Assembly: GCF_019801175.1 (NCBI RefSeq)
Contig: NZ_JAHVJR010000001.1
Location: 1,798,001 to 1,862,000, forward strand
Length of the DNA: 64,000 bases
Direction: 5' to 3'
Source: Vannielia litorea
Lineage (GTDB): Bacteria; Pseudomonadota; Alphaproteobacteria; Rhodobacterales; Rhodobacteraceae
The notes under the pieces were generated by a model that worked only from the letters and a program-made list of their open reading frames with translations, was not told the origin of the DNA and did not search any database. Of the stretch, positions 8,131 to 16,830 are shown piece after piece (positions within the stretch are counted from its first letter, which is position 1; each line of letters starts with the position of its first letter). The position numbers were made by a program, and so were the translations under genes.

Positions 8131-8466
8131 TCCCGCCATACCCCGGTTATGCAGCCCGCCCCCGCGCCCGCTCCTTGCATGGAGCCGGTGGCGGGGGAGC
8201 GACTCATTGGGCCACGCGCGCAGCCTCCGGCACCCCCGTCCCGGCCCCTCAATTCGGGCGGATTGGTGGCAAACCCACCCCGCTGGAGCGGCCGCAACGC
8301 CACTTCCATGCGCCGGTCACGGATTTGCTCATATTCCGTTCAAATCCGCCGCACCCCCAATATTTTGGGGTGCCACACCAAAGGCGTCAATTTTCCACGA
8401 ATTAGGGCAGAAGTCGGGCGAGATTATCCCGATCCTGGGCCGGGGCCCATTTTCTTGTGGTGTGAC
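8131..8466. other. Intergenic spacer with GC-rich hairpin between TadG copies 1 and 2
   Basis: 336 bp with no gene of its own, although one reading frame stays open upstream of TadG copy 2. At 8159-8197 a strong nested hairpin is visible: CCCCCGC pairs with GCGGGGG and an inner GCTCC pairs with GGAGC around TTGCAT. No T-run follows, so it may be a transcript-stabilising or attenuating structure. The rest (8200-8466) shows nothing I can identify. Confidence 0.5.
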
Positions 8467-9858
8467 ATGCACTTCAATACCCGCGCATCGCGCAACCCCG
8501 CCCGCCTCGTCCTCTTTGCCAGAGACGACAGCGGCGGCCTCATCATCTTCTCGCTCTTCCTGCTCGCCTGCATGATGCTCTCGGTCGGTCTGGCCATCGA
8601 CGTGATGCGCACCGAAATGGTCCGCACCCGCCTGCAAAACACCGCCGACAGCGCCGTGCTCGCCGCCGCCGCGATGGAGCAAACCCTCGACCCGCAAACA
8701 GTGGTCGAGGATTACTTCGCCCGCGCCGGTCTCTCCCGCAGCCTCGAGAGCGTGTCCATCACCGCCACCGCCAACTCGCGCACGGTGACCGCCAACACCA
8801 ACACCCGGCTCAACACCCTGCTGCTCGGCCTCGTCGGCATCAAGCAGATGGAGGCCCGCTCGACTGGCACCGCCACCGCGGGCTTCACCGATGTCGAGGT
8901 CGCGCTGGTGCTCGATATCTCCAATTCGATGTCCGAGAACGACAAGATGGCGAACCTGCAAAACGCGGCCCGCGAGTTCGTCGATACCGTGCTCGACCCC
9001 GACCAGCCCGGCACTATGGCGCTCTCCATCGTGCCCTATACCGCGCAGGTCGCCGCCGGCCCCGCGATCCTGAACCAGCTCAAGGTCACCGCCACCAACA
9101 GCTGGGCCGAATGCGTCGATTTCACCAGCGCCGACTACAACAGCACCGCGCTCTCCCCCACCACGCCGCTGACCCAGGCCCAGCACTTCCAGCACCAGCC
9201 CGCCACCTCCTACCCGATCGACAACCCCGGCTGCCCGCAGCAGAGCTACGAGCGCATCATGGCCTACTCGGGCGATGCCGCCGCGCTGAAAACCCGGATC
9301 AACCAGCTCCGGCCCCGCCACAACACCTCGATCCAGATCGGGATGAAATGGGGCGTCGCCCTGCTCGATCCGGCCTTCCGCCCCGTGGTCAACAAACTCG
9401 TCACCACCGGCGAGGCCAGCCCGCAGTTCGCCGACCGCCCCTTCGATTATGACCGCCCCGGCACCATGAAGGTGATCGTGCTGATGACCGATGGCGAAAA
9501 CGTCGATACCTGGCGGATCAAGCCCACATATTATGACACCTCATCCGAGCGCACCCGTTGGCACAACCAGGCCGTCTATGACTACGCGGTGTCGAAAAAG
9601 CAGAACTGGTCGACCTACGTCACCACCGATTACACCGCCTCTCAGGCCGACCAGATGCTCTCCCGCATCTGCACGGCAGCCAAGAACCGGGGCATCCTGA
9701 TCTTCTCGGTGGGCTTCGAGGTCACGCCCTACTCGGCCTCGGTCATGCGCAGCTGCGCCACCTCGCCCTCGCATTACTTCAACGTCGAAGGCACCCAGAT
9801 CTCCGAAGCCTTCGCCGCCATCGCCCGGCAAATCTCCATGCTGCGCCTGCTGTATTGA
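8467..9858 (+). CDS. TadG-like pilus-assembly protein with von Willebrand A domain (copy 2)
   Basis: Protein of 463 aa, a close paralogue of the preceding gene. The same plan applies: TM anchor GGLIIFSLFLLACMMLSVG, helix IDVMRTEMVRTRLQNTADSAVLAAAAMEQ, then a VWA domain with MIDAS DISNS near residue 150, VIVLMTDGENVD and the C-terminus SVGFEVTPYSASVMRSCAT. The start ATG 8467 gives an N-terminus that aligns with the paralogues. The 336-bp spacer before it suggests its own promoter or processing site. The divergence between copies indicates an old duplication. Confidence 0.85.
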   Translation: MHFNTRASRNPARLVLFARDDSGGLIIFSLFLLACMMLSVGLAIDVMRTEMVRTRLQNTADSAVLAAAAMEQTLDPQTVVEDYFARAGLSRSLESVSITATANSRTVTANTNTRLNTLLLGLVGIKQMEARSTGTATAGFTDVEVALVLDISNSMSENDKMANLQNAAREFVDTVLDPDQPGTMALSIVPYTAQVAAGPAILNQLKVTATNSWAECVDFTSADYNSTALSPTTPLTQAQHFQHQPATSYPIDNPGCPQQSYERIMAYSGDAAALKTRINQLRPRHNTSIQIGMKWGVALLDPAFRPVVNKLVTTGEASPQFADRPFDYDRPGTMKVIVLMTDGENVDTWRIKPTYYDTSSERTRWHNQAVYDYAVSKKQNWSTYVTTDYTASQADQMLSRICTAAKNRGILIFSVGFEVTPYSASVMRSCATSPSHYFNVEGTQISEAFAAIARQISMLRLLY

Positions 9859-10081
9859 GCCCCGAAACCCGCCATGCCACTGCCCCCCGCCCTCCGCAAA
9901 TCCCCCTTCGGCCCCAACGGGATACATTCAATAATGGTTAAATTTCCTGATTTGCGGCGGGCTTTCGCCCCAATTTCGACACCCTCCTCCTCGCATATGC
10001 TCATGCGCGGCCTGTGTCCGATGAACGGTACGATACCCGGAACGGATCAGGCGATGCTTGAAACGCAGAGGACCAACCGGC

Positions 10082-11518
10082 ATGGCCCAGATCGACAACC
10101 AGATCACCGCGGGGGCGGAGAAAGCAGAGGCGACAAAGGGGGCAAAGCGCCGCCTGAAACGCTTCGCCGAAGGCAGCGAAGGCGGTCTCATCGTCTTCTC
10201 GCTCTTCCTGCTCGCCTGCATGATGCTGGCGGTTGGCATCGCGGTTGATGTCATGCGCTTCGAGATGACCCGCACCAAGCTGCAGAACACGCTCGACCGC
10301 GCCGTTCTCGCTGCCGCCGACATGGATCAGACCCTCGAGCCCGAGGCCGTGGTTGCCGACTACTTCCAGAAGGCGGGCCTCGGCAACTTCAACGTCGATA
10401 TCACCGTCGACGAAGGGCTGAACTACCGCAACGTCTCTGCCTCCACCGAAGCCGAGATCAAGACCCTGCTGCTCGGCCTCGTCGGCATCAAGAGCTTCAC
10501 CGCCCCCGCCTCCGGTACCGCCGAAGAGCGGGTCTCGAACGTCGAGATCAGCCTCGTGCTCGATATCTCCGGCTCGATGGGCTCCAACAACAAGATCCAG
10601 AACCTGCGCACCGCGGCCAAGGAGTTCGTGGATTCCGTGGTGGTCGATGACGCCGAGGGTCAGATCTCGCTGAGCCTCGTGCCCTACACCGCCCAGGTCA
10701 ACGCCGGGCCGAACATCTTTAACCAGCTGCGCAAGTCGTCCAGCGGCCGGCACGACTACTCGCACTGCATCGACTTCGACTCGTCGGACTTCAACTCGAC
10801 CACGATCTCGATGACCAAGTATTACCAGCAGATGCAGCACTTCGAGTGGTCGTCCGAAAACTACCGCCCGATCCGCAACCCCGGCTGCCCGATGCGGGAC
10901 TACGAGCGCATCGTTGCCCTGAGCAAGAACACCTCCGTGCTGAAAAACACGATCGACGATTACCGCGCCCGCGCCAACACCGCGATCCACCTCGGCATGA
11001 AGTGGGGCACCGCCCTGCTCGACCCCTCCATGCGCACCATCGTCAACAACATGCGCGTCGCCGGCGTGGTGGATGACGCCTTCATCGACCGTCCCGCCGA
11101 CTACGACGACGACGAGACCCTCAAGGTCGTTGTGCTCATGACCGACGGCGAAAACGTGGATACCTACCGGATCCAGAGCTGGGCCTACAATTCCAGTTCC
11201 GAATACGCCCATTGGGATAAATACCCTCTGTGGTACTACCTCTACCGCTACGTGAACTCGCGCAACCGCTCGCAGTACTACTACCGCAAGTACTCCGCCG
11301 GTCAGGCCGACAACATGCTCGACAACATCTGCGACGCCGCCAAGGGCGCCGGGATCACCGTGTTCACCATCGGCTTCGAGGTCACAAACCATTCCGCCGG
11401 CGTCATGCAGGATTGCGCATCCTCGCCGTCGCACTTCTTCCGGGTGGAAGGCACCGAGATTTCCGAGGCCTTCTCCGCAATCGCCCGGCAGATCAACCAG
11501 CTGCGTCTGATCAACTGA
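10082..11518 (+). CDS. TadG-like pilus-assembly protein with von Willebrand A domain (copy 3)
   Basis: Protein of 478 aa, third paralogue. The N-terminus is longer and polar (MAQIDNQITAGAEKAEATKG), then the TM segment GGLIVFSLFLLACMMLAVG, the helix VDVMRFEMTRTKLQNTLDRAVLAAA, and a VWA domain with canonical MIDAS DISGS, VVLMTDGENVD and the C-terminal FTIGFEVTNHSAGVMQDCAS. The region near residues 375-400 is rich in Tyr and Arg and differs from copies 1 and 2. Start ATG 10082 has GAGGA upstream; a TTG at 10058 is in frame. Two TadE-like genes follow at once, so copy 3 probably forms the operon with them. Confidence 0.85.
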   Translation: MAQIDNQITAGAEKAEATKGAKRRLKRFAEGSEGGLIVFSLFLLACMMLAVGIAVDVMRFEMTRTKLQNTLDRAVLAAADMDQTLEPEAVVADYFQKAGLGNFNVDITVDEGLNYRNVSASTEAEIKTLLLGLVGIKSFTAPASGTAEERVSNVEISLVLDISGSMGSNNKIQNLRTAAKEFVDSVVVDDAEGQISLSLVPYTAQVNAGPNIFNQLRKSSSGRHDYSHCIDFDSSDFNSTTISMTKYYQQMQHFEWSSENYRPIRNPGCPMRDYERIVALSKNTSVLKNTIDDYRARANTAIHLGMKWGTALLDPSMRTIVNNMRVAGVVDDAFIDRPADYDDDETLKVVVLMTDGENVDTYRIQSWAYNSSSEYAHWDKYPLWYYLYRYVNSRNRSQYYYRKYSAGQADNMLDNICDAAKGAGITVFTIGFEVTNHSAGVMQDCASSPSHFFRVEGTEISEAFSAIARQINQLRLIN

Positions 11519-11532
11519 TGGGGGGCCCCGCG

Positions 11533-12105
11533 ATGCAGACCGACAGATTTCCGAGGGGACGGCTCTGGCATCTGGCCGTCCGCCTCAACCGCTTCCGCAA
11601 AAAGGAGGATGGGAACTCCACGATCGAATTCGTGATCCTCTTCCCCATCTTCATCGTCGTGTTCATGTCCTGCTTCGAGATGGGCATGCTGATGACACGT
11701 CAGGTCATGCTGGAGCGCGCGGTCGACCTCTCGGTGCGCGATCTGCGCCTCGGCCACTGGACCCCGCCCACCCACGACGAGCTGAAGCGCACCATCTGCA
11801 ACCGCGCGGGCATCATCCCCGACTGCATGAACTCCATGCTGATCGAGCTTCAGCCCGTCTCCAAGTCCAGCTGGACCCCGCTGCCCAAGCAGGCCACCTG
11901 CAACGACAAGTCGGCGCCGGTGCAGCCGGTCACTGCCTTCAACGGCGGCTCCGAGAACGAGATGATGATCGTGCGCGCCTGCGCGGTCATGAAGCCCTGG
12001 TTCACCGCCACCGCCTACGGGCTGCGGCTGCCGCTGATCGACGGTGAAAACTACGCCATCGTGTCGTCCTCGGCCTTCGTCAACGAACCGGGCGCAGGGA
12101 GCTGA
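11533..12105 (+). CDS. TadE-like pseudopilin / pilus assembly protein
   Basis: Protein of 190 aa with the TadE layout: a basic N-terminus, then EDGNSTIEFVILFPIFIVVF, in which the conserved Glu after the hydrophobic boundary (STIEF) marks a prepilin-like processing and assembly helix. The rest is periplasmic with four Cys (TICNRAG, IPDCMN, QATCND, VRACAVM). A start at ATG 11518, overlapping the previous stop as TGATG, is also possible; 11533 is chosen for the purine-rich stretch before it. It lies between copy 3 of TadG and a second TadE-like gene. Confidence 0.82.
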   Translation: MQTDRFPRGRLWHLAVRLNRFRKKEDGNSTIEFVILFPIFIVVFMSCFEMGMLMTRQVMLERAVDLSVRDLRLGHWTPPTHDELKRTICNRAGIIPDCMNSMLIELQPVSKSSWTPLPKQATCNDKSAPVQPVTAFNGGSENEMMIVRACAVMKPWFTATAYGLRLPLIDGENYAIVSSSAFVNEPGAGS

Positions 12106-12109
12106 TACC

Positions 12110-12685
12110 ATGACCATGATCCGCATCCTCCACGCCCGCCTGAAGGCCTTTGCCGAAGACGCCCGCGGCTCGCTCTCGGTCGAGGCCGCGCTGATCCTTC
12201 CGCTGCTCTGCTGGTTCTACGTCTCGGCCTTCGTCTGGTTCGATGCCTACCGCACCCAGAACGCCAACCTGAAGGCATCCTACACCCTCGCGGACATGCT
12301 CTCGCGTGAGACCGACCCGGTGACCGAAACCTATCTGAAGGGGCTGAACAAGGTCTATGACTACCTGACCACCACGCGCCACCCCACCTACCTGCGGGTG
12401 ACCGTGGTGAAATGCACCAACAACTGCGACGAAGAGAGCCGGACCCTCCAGATCGACTGGTCCTATGCCACCGAGGGGCGGCCCAAGCACACCAACGGCA
12501 CCATCGCCGGGATGAAAGACAAGATCCCGCTGATGCCGCAGGGTGACACCGTGATCCTGCTGGAGACCTTCATGGCCTACGAGCCGCTCTTCAACGCTGG
12601 CATCCCGGCCAAGAGCTTCGAGAACTACATCGTCACACGGCCGCGTTTTGCGCCCCAGCTGCTCTACGCAGGCGCCGGAAGCTGA
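12110..12685 (+). CDS. TadE/TadG-like pilus assembly membrane protein
   Basis: Protein of 191 aa beginning MTMIRILHARLKAFAEDARGSLSVEAALILPLLCWFYV. The motif GSLSVEAALILP is the TadE/TadG N-terminal signature with the conserved Glu in the hydrophobic helix. The remainder (ADMLSRETDPVTETYLKGLNKVYDYL) is predicted periplasmic. It starts 4 bp after the previous stop, with AGGGAG upstream. Last gene of the cluster, followed by a terminator. No pilin, prepilin peptidase, secretin or TadA ATPase gene is in the window. Confidence 0.8.
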   Translation: MTMIRILHARLKAFAEDARGSLSVEAALILPLLCWFYVSAFVWFDAYRTQNANLKASYTLADMLSRETDPVTETYLKGLNKVYDYLTTTRHPTYLRVTVVKCTNNCDEESRTLQIDWSYATEGRPKHTNGTIAGMKDKIPLMPQGDTVILLETFMAYEPLFNAGIPAKSFENYIVTRPRFAPQLLYAGAGS

Positions 12686-12720
12686 CCGCCGACGCACCGG
12701 CTTGGCGCTAATGCATGAGC

Positions 12721-12755
12721 AAACGGCCGGTTATCCCCGGCCGTTTTGCATTTTT
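12721..12755 (+). terminator. Rho-independent terminator of the TadG/TadE cluster
   Basis: AAACGGCCGG (12721-12730) pairs perfectly with CCGGCCGTTT (12737-12746) around a 6-nt loop, followed by TGCATTTTT. The 10-bp GC-rich stem with a trailing T-run 35 bp after the last stop codon is a strong intrinsic terminator. Confidence 0.88.
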
Positions 12756-12759
12756 GTCG

Positions 12760-12801
12760 TATGCATGGAATGTGCATGGGTTGTGCATCAGTTGTGCATC
12801 G
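12760..12801 (-). repeat. Four-unit ATGCAC/T array with exact 11-bp period (copy A)
   Basis: Read on the minus strand the units are GATGCACAACT, GATGCACAACC, CATGCACATTC and CATGCATACGA. The four GCAT cores on the plus strand start at 12763, 12774, 12785 and 12796, exactly 11 bp apart, i.e. about one helical turn. It lies directly downstream of the 12814-13323 gene and before the terminator hairpin. A near-identical array occurs at 32408-32451 in the opposite orientation. Not recognised as a named element. Confidence 0.85.
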
Positions 12802-12813
12802 CCCGTTTCGTGG

Positions 12814-13323
12814 TTAACGCCCGTCCGGCGTGCCCTCGTCCGGGGATTTCTGCAAAGCCATTTCGGCCATCTCCGCCTCGATGATCTGCCCCATCGCCTT
12901 GCCCGCCGCAGGGTGGACAACGCCGCCGATGGCGACCGTCTTGCCGCGCACCCACCACAGGCCCGGACCCCAACCAAACTTCTGTTTTTGCTTCATTTTC
13001 AAAACGAACCCGCCCGCGGGCTTCAGGGCAAATGCGCCGCGCTCGACCCGGTCGATCTCGTCCAGCCGGGCCAAAACCCGCCCGCCCTCGACCACCAGCG
13101 CCCCGTCCTTCAGCACCAACTCGCCCTCGGTCGCCTGCCAGAGCCACACGCCCATGGCGATCACCGCCCCCGCAAACACCACCAAAACCGCCCTGATCCA
13201 CAGCTCGCCGTCGTCCGAAAAACCCATTTTCATCAAGACGTAAGCCAGCAATCCAAACATCGCTGCGGCGAAGATCCGGCGCAGCAGGGAGGCACCGATG
13301 CGGAAGTCGTTGAACTCTGTCAT
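12814..13323 (-). CDS. Small membrane protein with PH-like domain, unknown function
   Basis: Protein of 169 aa with two predicted TM helices (about residues 15-32 RRIFAAAMFGLLAYVLMK and 43-62 IRAVLVVFAGAVIAMGVWLW). A beta-rich cytoplasmic part follows (ELVLKDGALVVEGGRVLARLDEIDRVERGAFALKPAGGFVLKM), resembling a bacterial PH-like fold. Its C-terminus is charged. Function unknown; start ATG 13323. Its stop codon is followed by repeat array A. Convergent with the TadE operon. Confidence 0.75.
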   Translation of the reverse strand: MTEFNDFRIGASLLRRIFAAAMFGLLAYVLMKMGFSDDGELWIRAVLVVFAGAVIAMGVWLWQATEGELVLKDGALVVEGGRVLARLDEIDRVERGAFALKPAGGFVLKMKQKQKFGWGPGLWWVRGKTVAIGGVVHPAAGKAMGQIIEAEMAEMALQKSPDEGTPDGR

Positions 13324-13457
13324 GCCCTCTCATAGCAGGCCCGTGGGGCGGCGCAATGCTGTGCGCGAATGCACTTACATCAGGCATCCGGCGCATATCT
13401 GCGCTCATTGCGAGAGAGCCCCGGCAGCCCTATCTTCAGTGGCGAAAGGAGACACCC

Positions 13458-14369
13458 ATGTCCATCCGCCCCGTCACCGAAATCCGCCCAGCCCAGCCCA
13501 CGCTCGAAGGCGCCGGCGTCAAGCTGCACCGCGCCTTTGGGTTCCATAACCCCAAGGAACTGGACCCTTTTCTGCTCTTCGACGACTTCCGCAACGAGCG
13601 GCCCGAAGACTTCATCAAGGGCTTTCCGTGGCACCCGCACCGCGGCATCGAGACCATCACCTACGTGCTCGCGGGCACCGTCGAGCACGGCGACAGCCTC
13701 GGCAATCGCGGCGTCCTCGGCCCGGGCTCGATACAGCTCATGACCGCCGGCTCCGGCATCATGCACCAAGAGATGCCCTCTGGGAACGCGAAGGGCCAGA
13801 TGCACGGCTTCCAGCTCTGGGGCAACCTGCCCGCCTCGCTGAAAATGACCGCCCCGCGATATCAGGATATCGAAGGCACCGAACTGCCTGAAATCATTGA
13901 TGATGACGGCACCCGCGTGAAGGTCGTGATCGGCGATTACCGGGGCTACAAGAGCCCGGTCGACGGCATCGCCGCAGATCCGCAGTATCTCGACATCTTC
14001 GTGCCCGCCGGGGTGAAGAAGACCTTCAAGGTCGACACCTACCGCCGCGCCTTTGCCTATGTGTTCGAGGGCAATGGCCGCTTTGCCGATGCCTCCGCAC
14101 CCGGTGGCGTGCTGCTCGAAAAAGAAGTCATGGGCGAAGAGGTCAACATCCGCGATCTCTCCGGCGACCGCACCCTCGTACGCTTCGGCACCGGCGACGA
14201 AGTCACTGTTCAGGCAGGCGAAAAAGGCATTCGCTTCCTGCTGATCTCCGGCGCCCCGATCGAGGAGCCGGTGGCATGGCACGGCCCGATCGTGATGAAC
14301 ACGCCCGCCGAGCTACAACAGGCGATGGCCGATCTGCGCAACGGCACCTTCGTCAAACCGGCGCACTGA
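13458..14369 (+). CDS. Pirin family protein
   Basis: Bicupin of 303 aa. The N-terminal cupin carries the metal-binding pattern FPWHPHRGIETITYVLAGTVEHGDS and IMHQEMP (two His of HPH, then His and Glu), as in pirins with quercetinase-like activity. The C-terminal cupin starts near residue 180 (DIFVPAGVKKTFKVDTYRRAFAYVFEG). The length matches the family (about 290-310 aa). Start ATG 13458 is preceded by AAAGGAG. Physiological substrate unknown; some pirins act as redox-sensing regulators. A hairpin follows the stop codon. Confidence 0.92.
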   Translation: MSIRPVTEIRPAQPTLEGAGVKLHRAFGFHNPKELDPFLLFDDFRNERPEDFIKGFPWHPHRGIETITYVLAGTVEHGDSLGNRGVLGPGSIQLMTAGSGIMHQEMPSGNAKGQMHGFQLWGNLPASLKMTAPRYQDIEGTELPEIIDDDGTRVKVVIGDYRGYKSPVDGIAADPQYLDIFVPAGVKKTFKVDTYRRAFAYVFEGNGRFADASAPGGVLLEKEVMGEEVNIRDLSGDRTLVRFGTGDEVTVQAGEKGIRFLLISGAPIEEPVAWHGPIVMNTPAELQQAMADLRNGTFVKPAH

Positions 14370-14370
14370 C

Positions 14371-14396
14371 GTAGGGCGGGACAAGTCCCGCCTTAC
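14371..14396. terminator. Long perfect hairpin after the pirin gene
   Basis: A near-perfect 12-bp stem (GTAGGGCGGGAC with GTCCCGCCTTAC, one G-T pair) and a 2-nt AA loop begin 1 bp after the pirin stop. Lacking a T-run, it may work as a terminator or mRNA-stabilising structure, or be one copy of a dispersed REP-like palindrome. Confidence 0.6.
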
Positions 14397-14455
14397 CTCC
14401 CTCTTAACGTCGAATTAACCGGCGGGCTTGATAGTGGCAGGGCCAAGCAAAAGGA

Positions 14456-15055
14456 TCACGCCCCCTTCACAGCCCGCCGCACCATGTTCCAGTAAATCCG
14501 CTCCACGCGCTCTTGGCTGAGCCGCCCGCCTTCGCGGTACCACGTGTTCACACCGTTCAGCATGGCGATCACCGCCATTGACGCCAGCCGCGTGTCGGGG
14601 ATCTGGAAAACACCCTTTTCCTGCCCGTCCACCAGCACGGCCTCGACCGCATCCTCATATCTGCGCCGCAGCCCCGAGATCACCTTGTGGTTCTCCGGCT
14701 CGAGGTTGCGCAGTTCCATGTAGTTGATGAACACGCCGTCCTTGTGGCTCAGGTTGTAGCCAATGTGGTAGCGCACGATCCATTCCAGCCGCTCACCCGG
14801 GCTGCCCTCTGGCATCACCGACATGCCGCCAAGCACCTCGGTCATGTGGTCGCGCATCAGATCGAACAAAAGCGCTTGTTTATCAGTGGTATAGGTATAA
14901 AGCGCCCCGGCCTGCACCCCCACCTCACGCGCGATCTGGCGCATTGAAACGGCGGCATAGCCGTATTGCGCAAACAGCCGCAGCGCCGCTTCGCGCACCT
15001 TCGGCCCGGTGATTTCTGCGTGGGAGCCCGTTTTCCTTGCCATGAGGGGCAGCAT
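14456..15055 (-). CDS. TetR/AcrR family transcriptional regulator
   Basis: Regulator of 199 aa. The N-terminal HTH (about residues 18-63) reads KVREAALRLFAQYGYAAVSMRQIAREVGVQAGALYTYTTDKQALLFDLM, a clear TetR DNA-binding domain. The C-terminal ligand-binding domain contains SPGERLEWIVRYHIGYNLSHKDGVFINYMELRNL, which resembles TetR regulators of acyl-CoA or fatty-acid metabolism; that ligand is inference. Start ATG 15055 or 15043. A perfect palindrome lies 4 bp before the start at 15055, pointing to autoregulation. Divergent from the lipoprotein gene. Confidence 0.9.
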   Translation of the reverse strand: MLPLMARKTGSHAEITGPKVREAALRLFAQYGYAAVSMRQIAREVGVQAGALYTYTTDKQALLFDLMRDHMTEVLGGMSVMPEGSPGERLEWIVRYHIGYNLSHKDGVFINYMELRNLEPENHKVISGLRRRYEDAVEAVLVDGQEKGVFQIPDTRLASMAVIAMLNGVNTWYREGGRLSQERVERIYWNMVRRAVKGA

Positions 15056-15059
15056 CTAA

Positions 15060-15073
15060 TGAACGCGCGTTCA
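15060..15073. promoter_or_regulatory. Perfect 14-bp palindrome, probable TetR operator
   Basis: TGAACGCGCGTTCA lies between the divergent TetR gene (start 15055) and the lipoprotein gene (start 15142). The symmetry and position suit a TetR dimer repressing its own gene and perhaps the neighbour. Confidence 0.65.
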
Positions 15074-15141
15074 ATTCAAGCGCCGATGTTAGCGCCCACA
15101 GCCCGCTTTCCTCCCGCCGCGCCGCCCGGTAGTCTGCCGCC

Positions 15142-15438
15142 ATGCACCGCGCCTTCGCCCTCTGCATTTGCCTTGCGCTCTCGGGCTGCACCCAGTTTCC
15201 ACAGCTGGATGCGGTGGTGAGCGAGTCGGCCAAGAATGCGCCCTACCCCACCCTCGCCCCGGTCGATGGGCTGCTGGCGCGCGCCAATGCCTCCACCACC
15301 GACCCAGCCGTGGTGCGCGGCGATCTGGCCTCCCGCGTCGCCGCCCTGCGCGCCCGCGCCGCCCGCCTGCGCGGCCCGATCATCGAGCCGCCGGTCCGCG
15401 CCCGGATGAACGCCGCGCTGCGTCGCCATTCCAGTTGA
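15142..15438 (+). CDS. Small lipoprotein, unknown function
   Basis: Protein of 98 aa with a lipoprotein signal peptide MHRAFALCICLALSGC and a lipobox LSGC (Cys16). The mature part is Ala/Arg-rich and probably helical (DPAVVRGDLASRVAALRARAARLRGPIIEPPVRARMN). No family recognised. It precedes the homoserine dehydrogenase gene by 57 bp and is divergent from the TetR gene. Confidence 0.72.
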   Translation: MHRAFALCICLALSGCTQFPQLDAVVSESAKNAPYPTLAPVDGLLARANASTTDPAVVRGDLASRVAALRARAARLRGPIIEPPVRARMNAALRRHSS

Positions 15439-15495
15439 GCCTTCCCGCGCAACCCGCTATGCCCGCCCCAGTTTTACGACCCACGGAGGCCCGAC

Positions 15496-16782
<1,287 letters not shown>

Positions 16783-16830
16783 ACGGCTTTGTCACTTGAG
16801 TGAGTGCGGCCTCCGGGCCATCCTCACGCC

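Noticed and set aside
6709..8139. Long minus-strand frame opposite TadG copy 1, with similar ones opposite copies 2 and 3.
   Set aside because: Products are Gly/Val/His-rich without family features, while the plus strand gives TM and VWA motifs in all three copies.
12760..12801. The repeat arrays as a CRISPR locus.
   Set aside because: Units are contiguous 11-mers with no spacers, only four copies, and no cas genes are present.
12715..13335. Plus-strand frame of 206 codons running through repeat array A.
   Set aside because: It starts in the terminator and is antisense to the membrane protein at 12814-13323; the shared peptide with the frame at 32329-32664 arises only from the repeated DNA.
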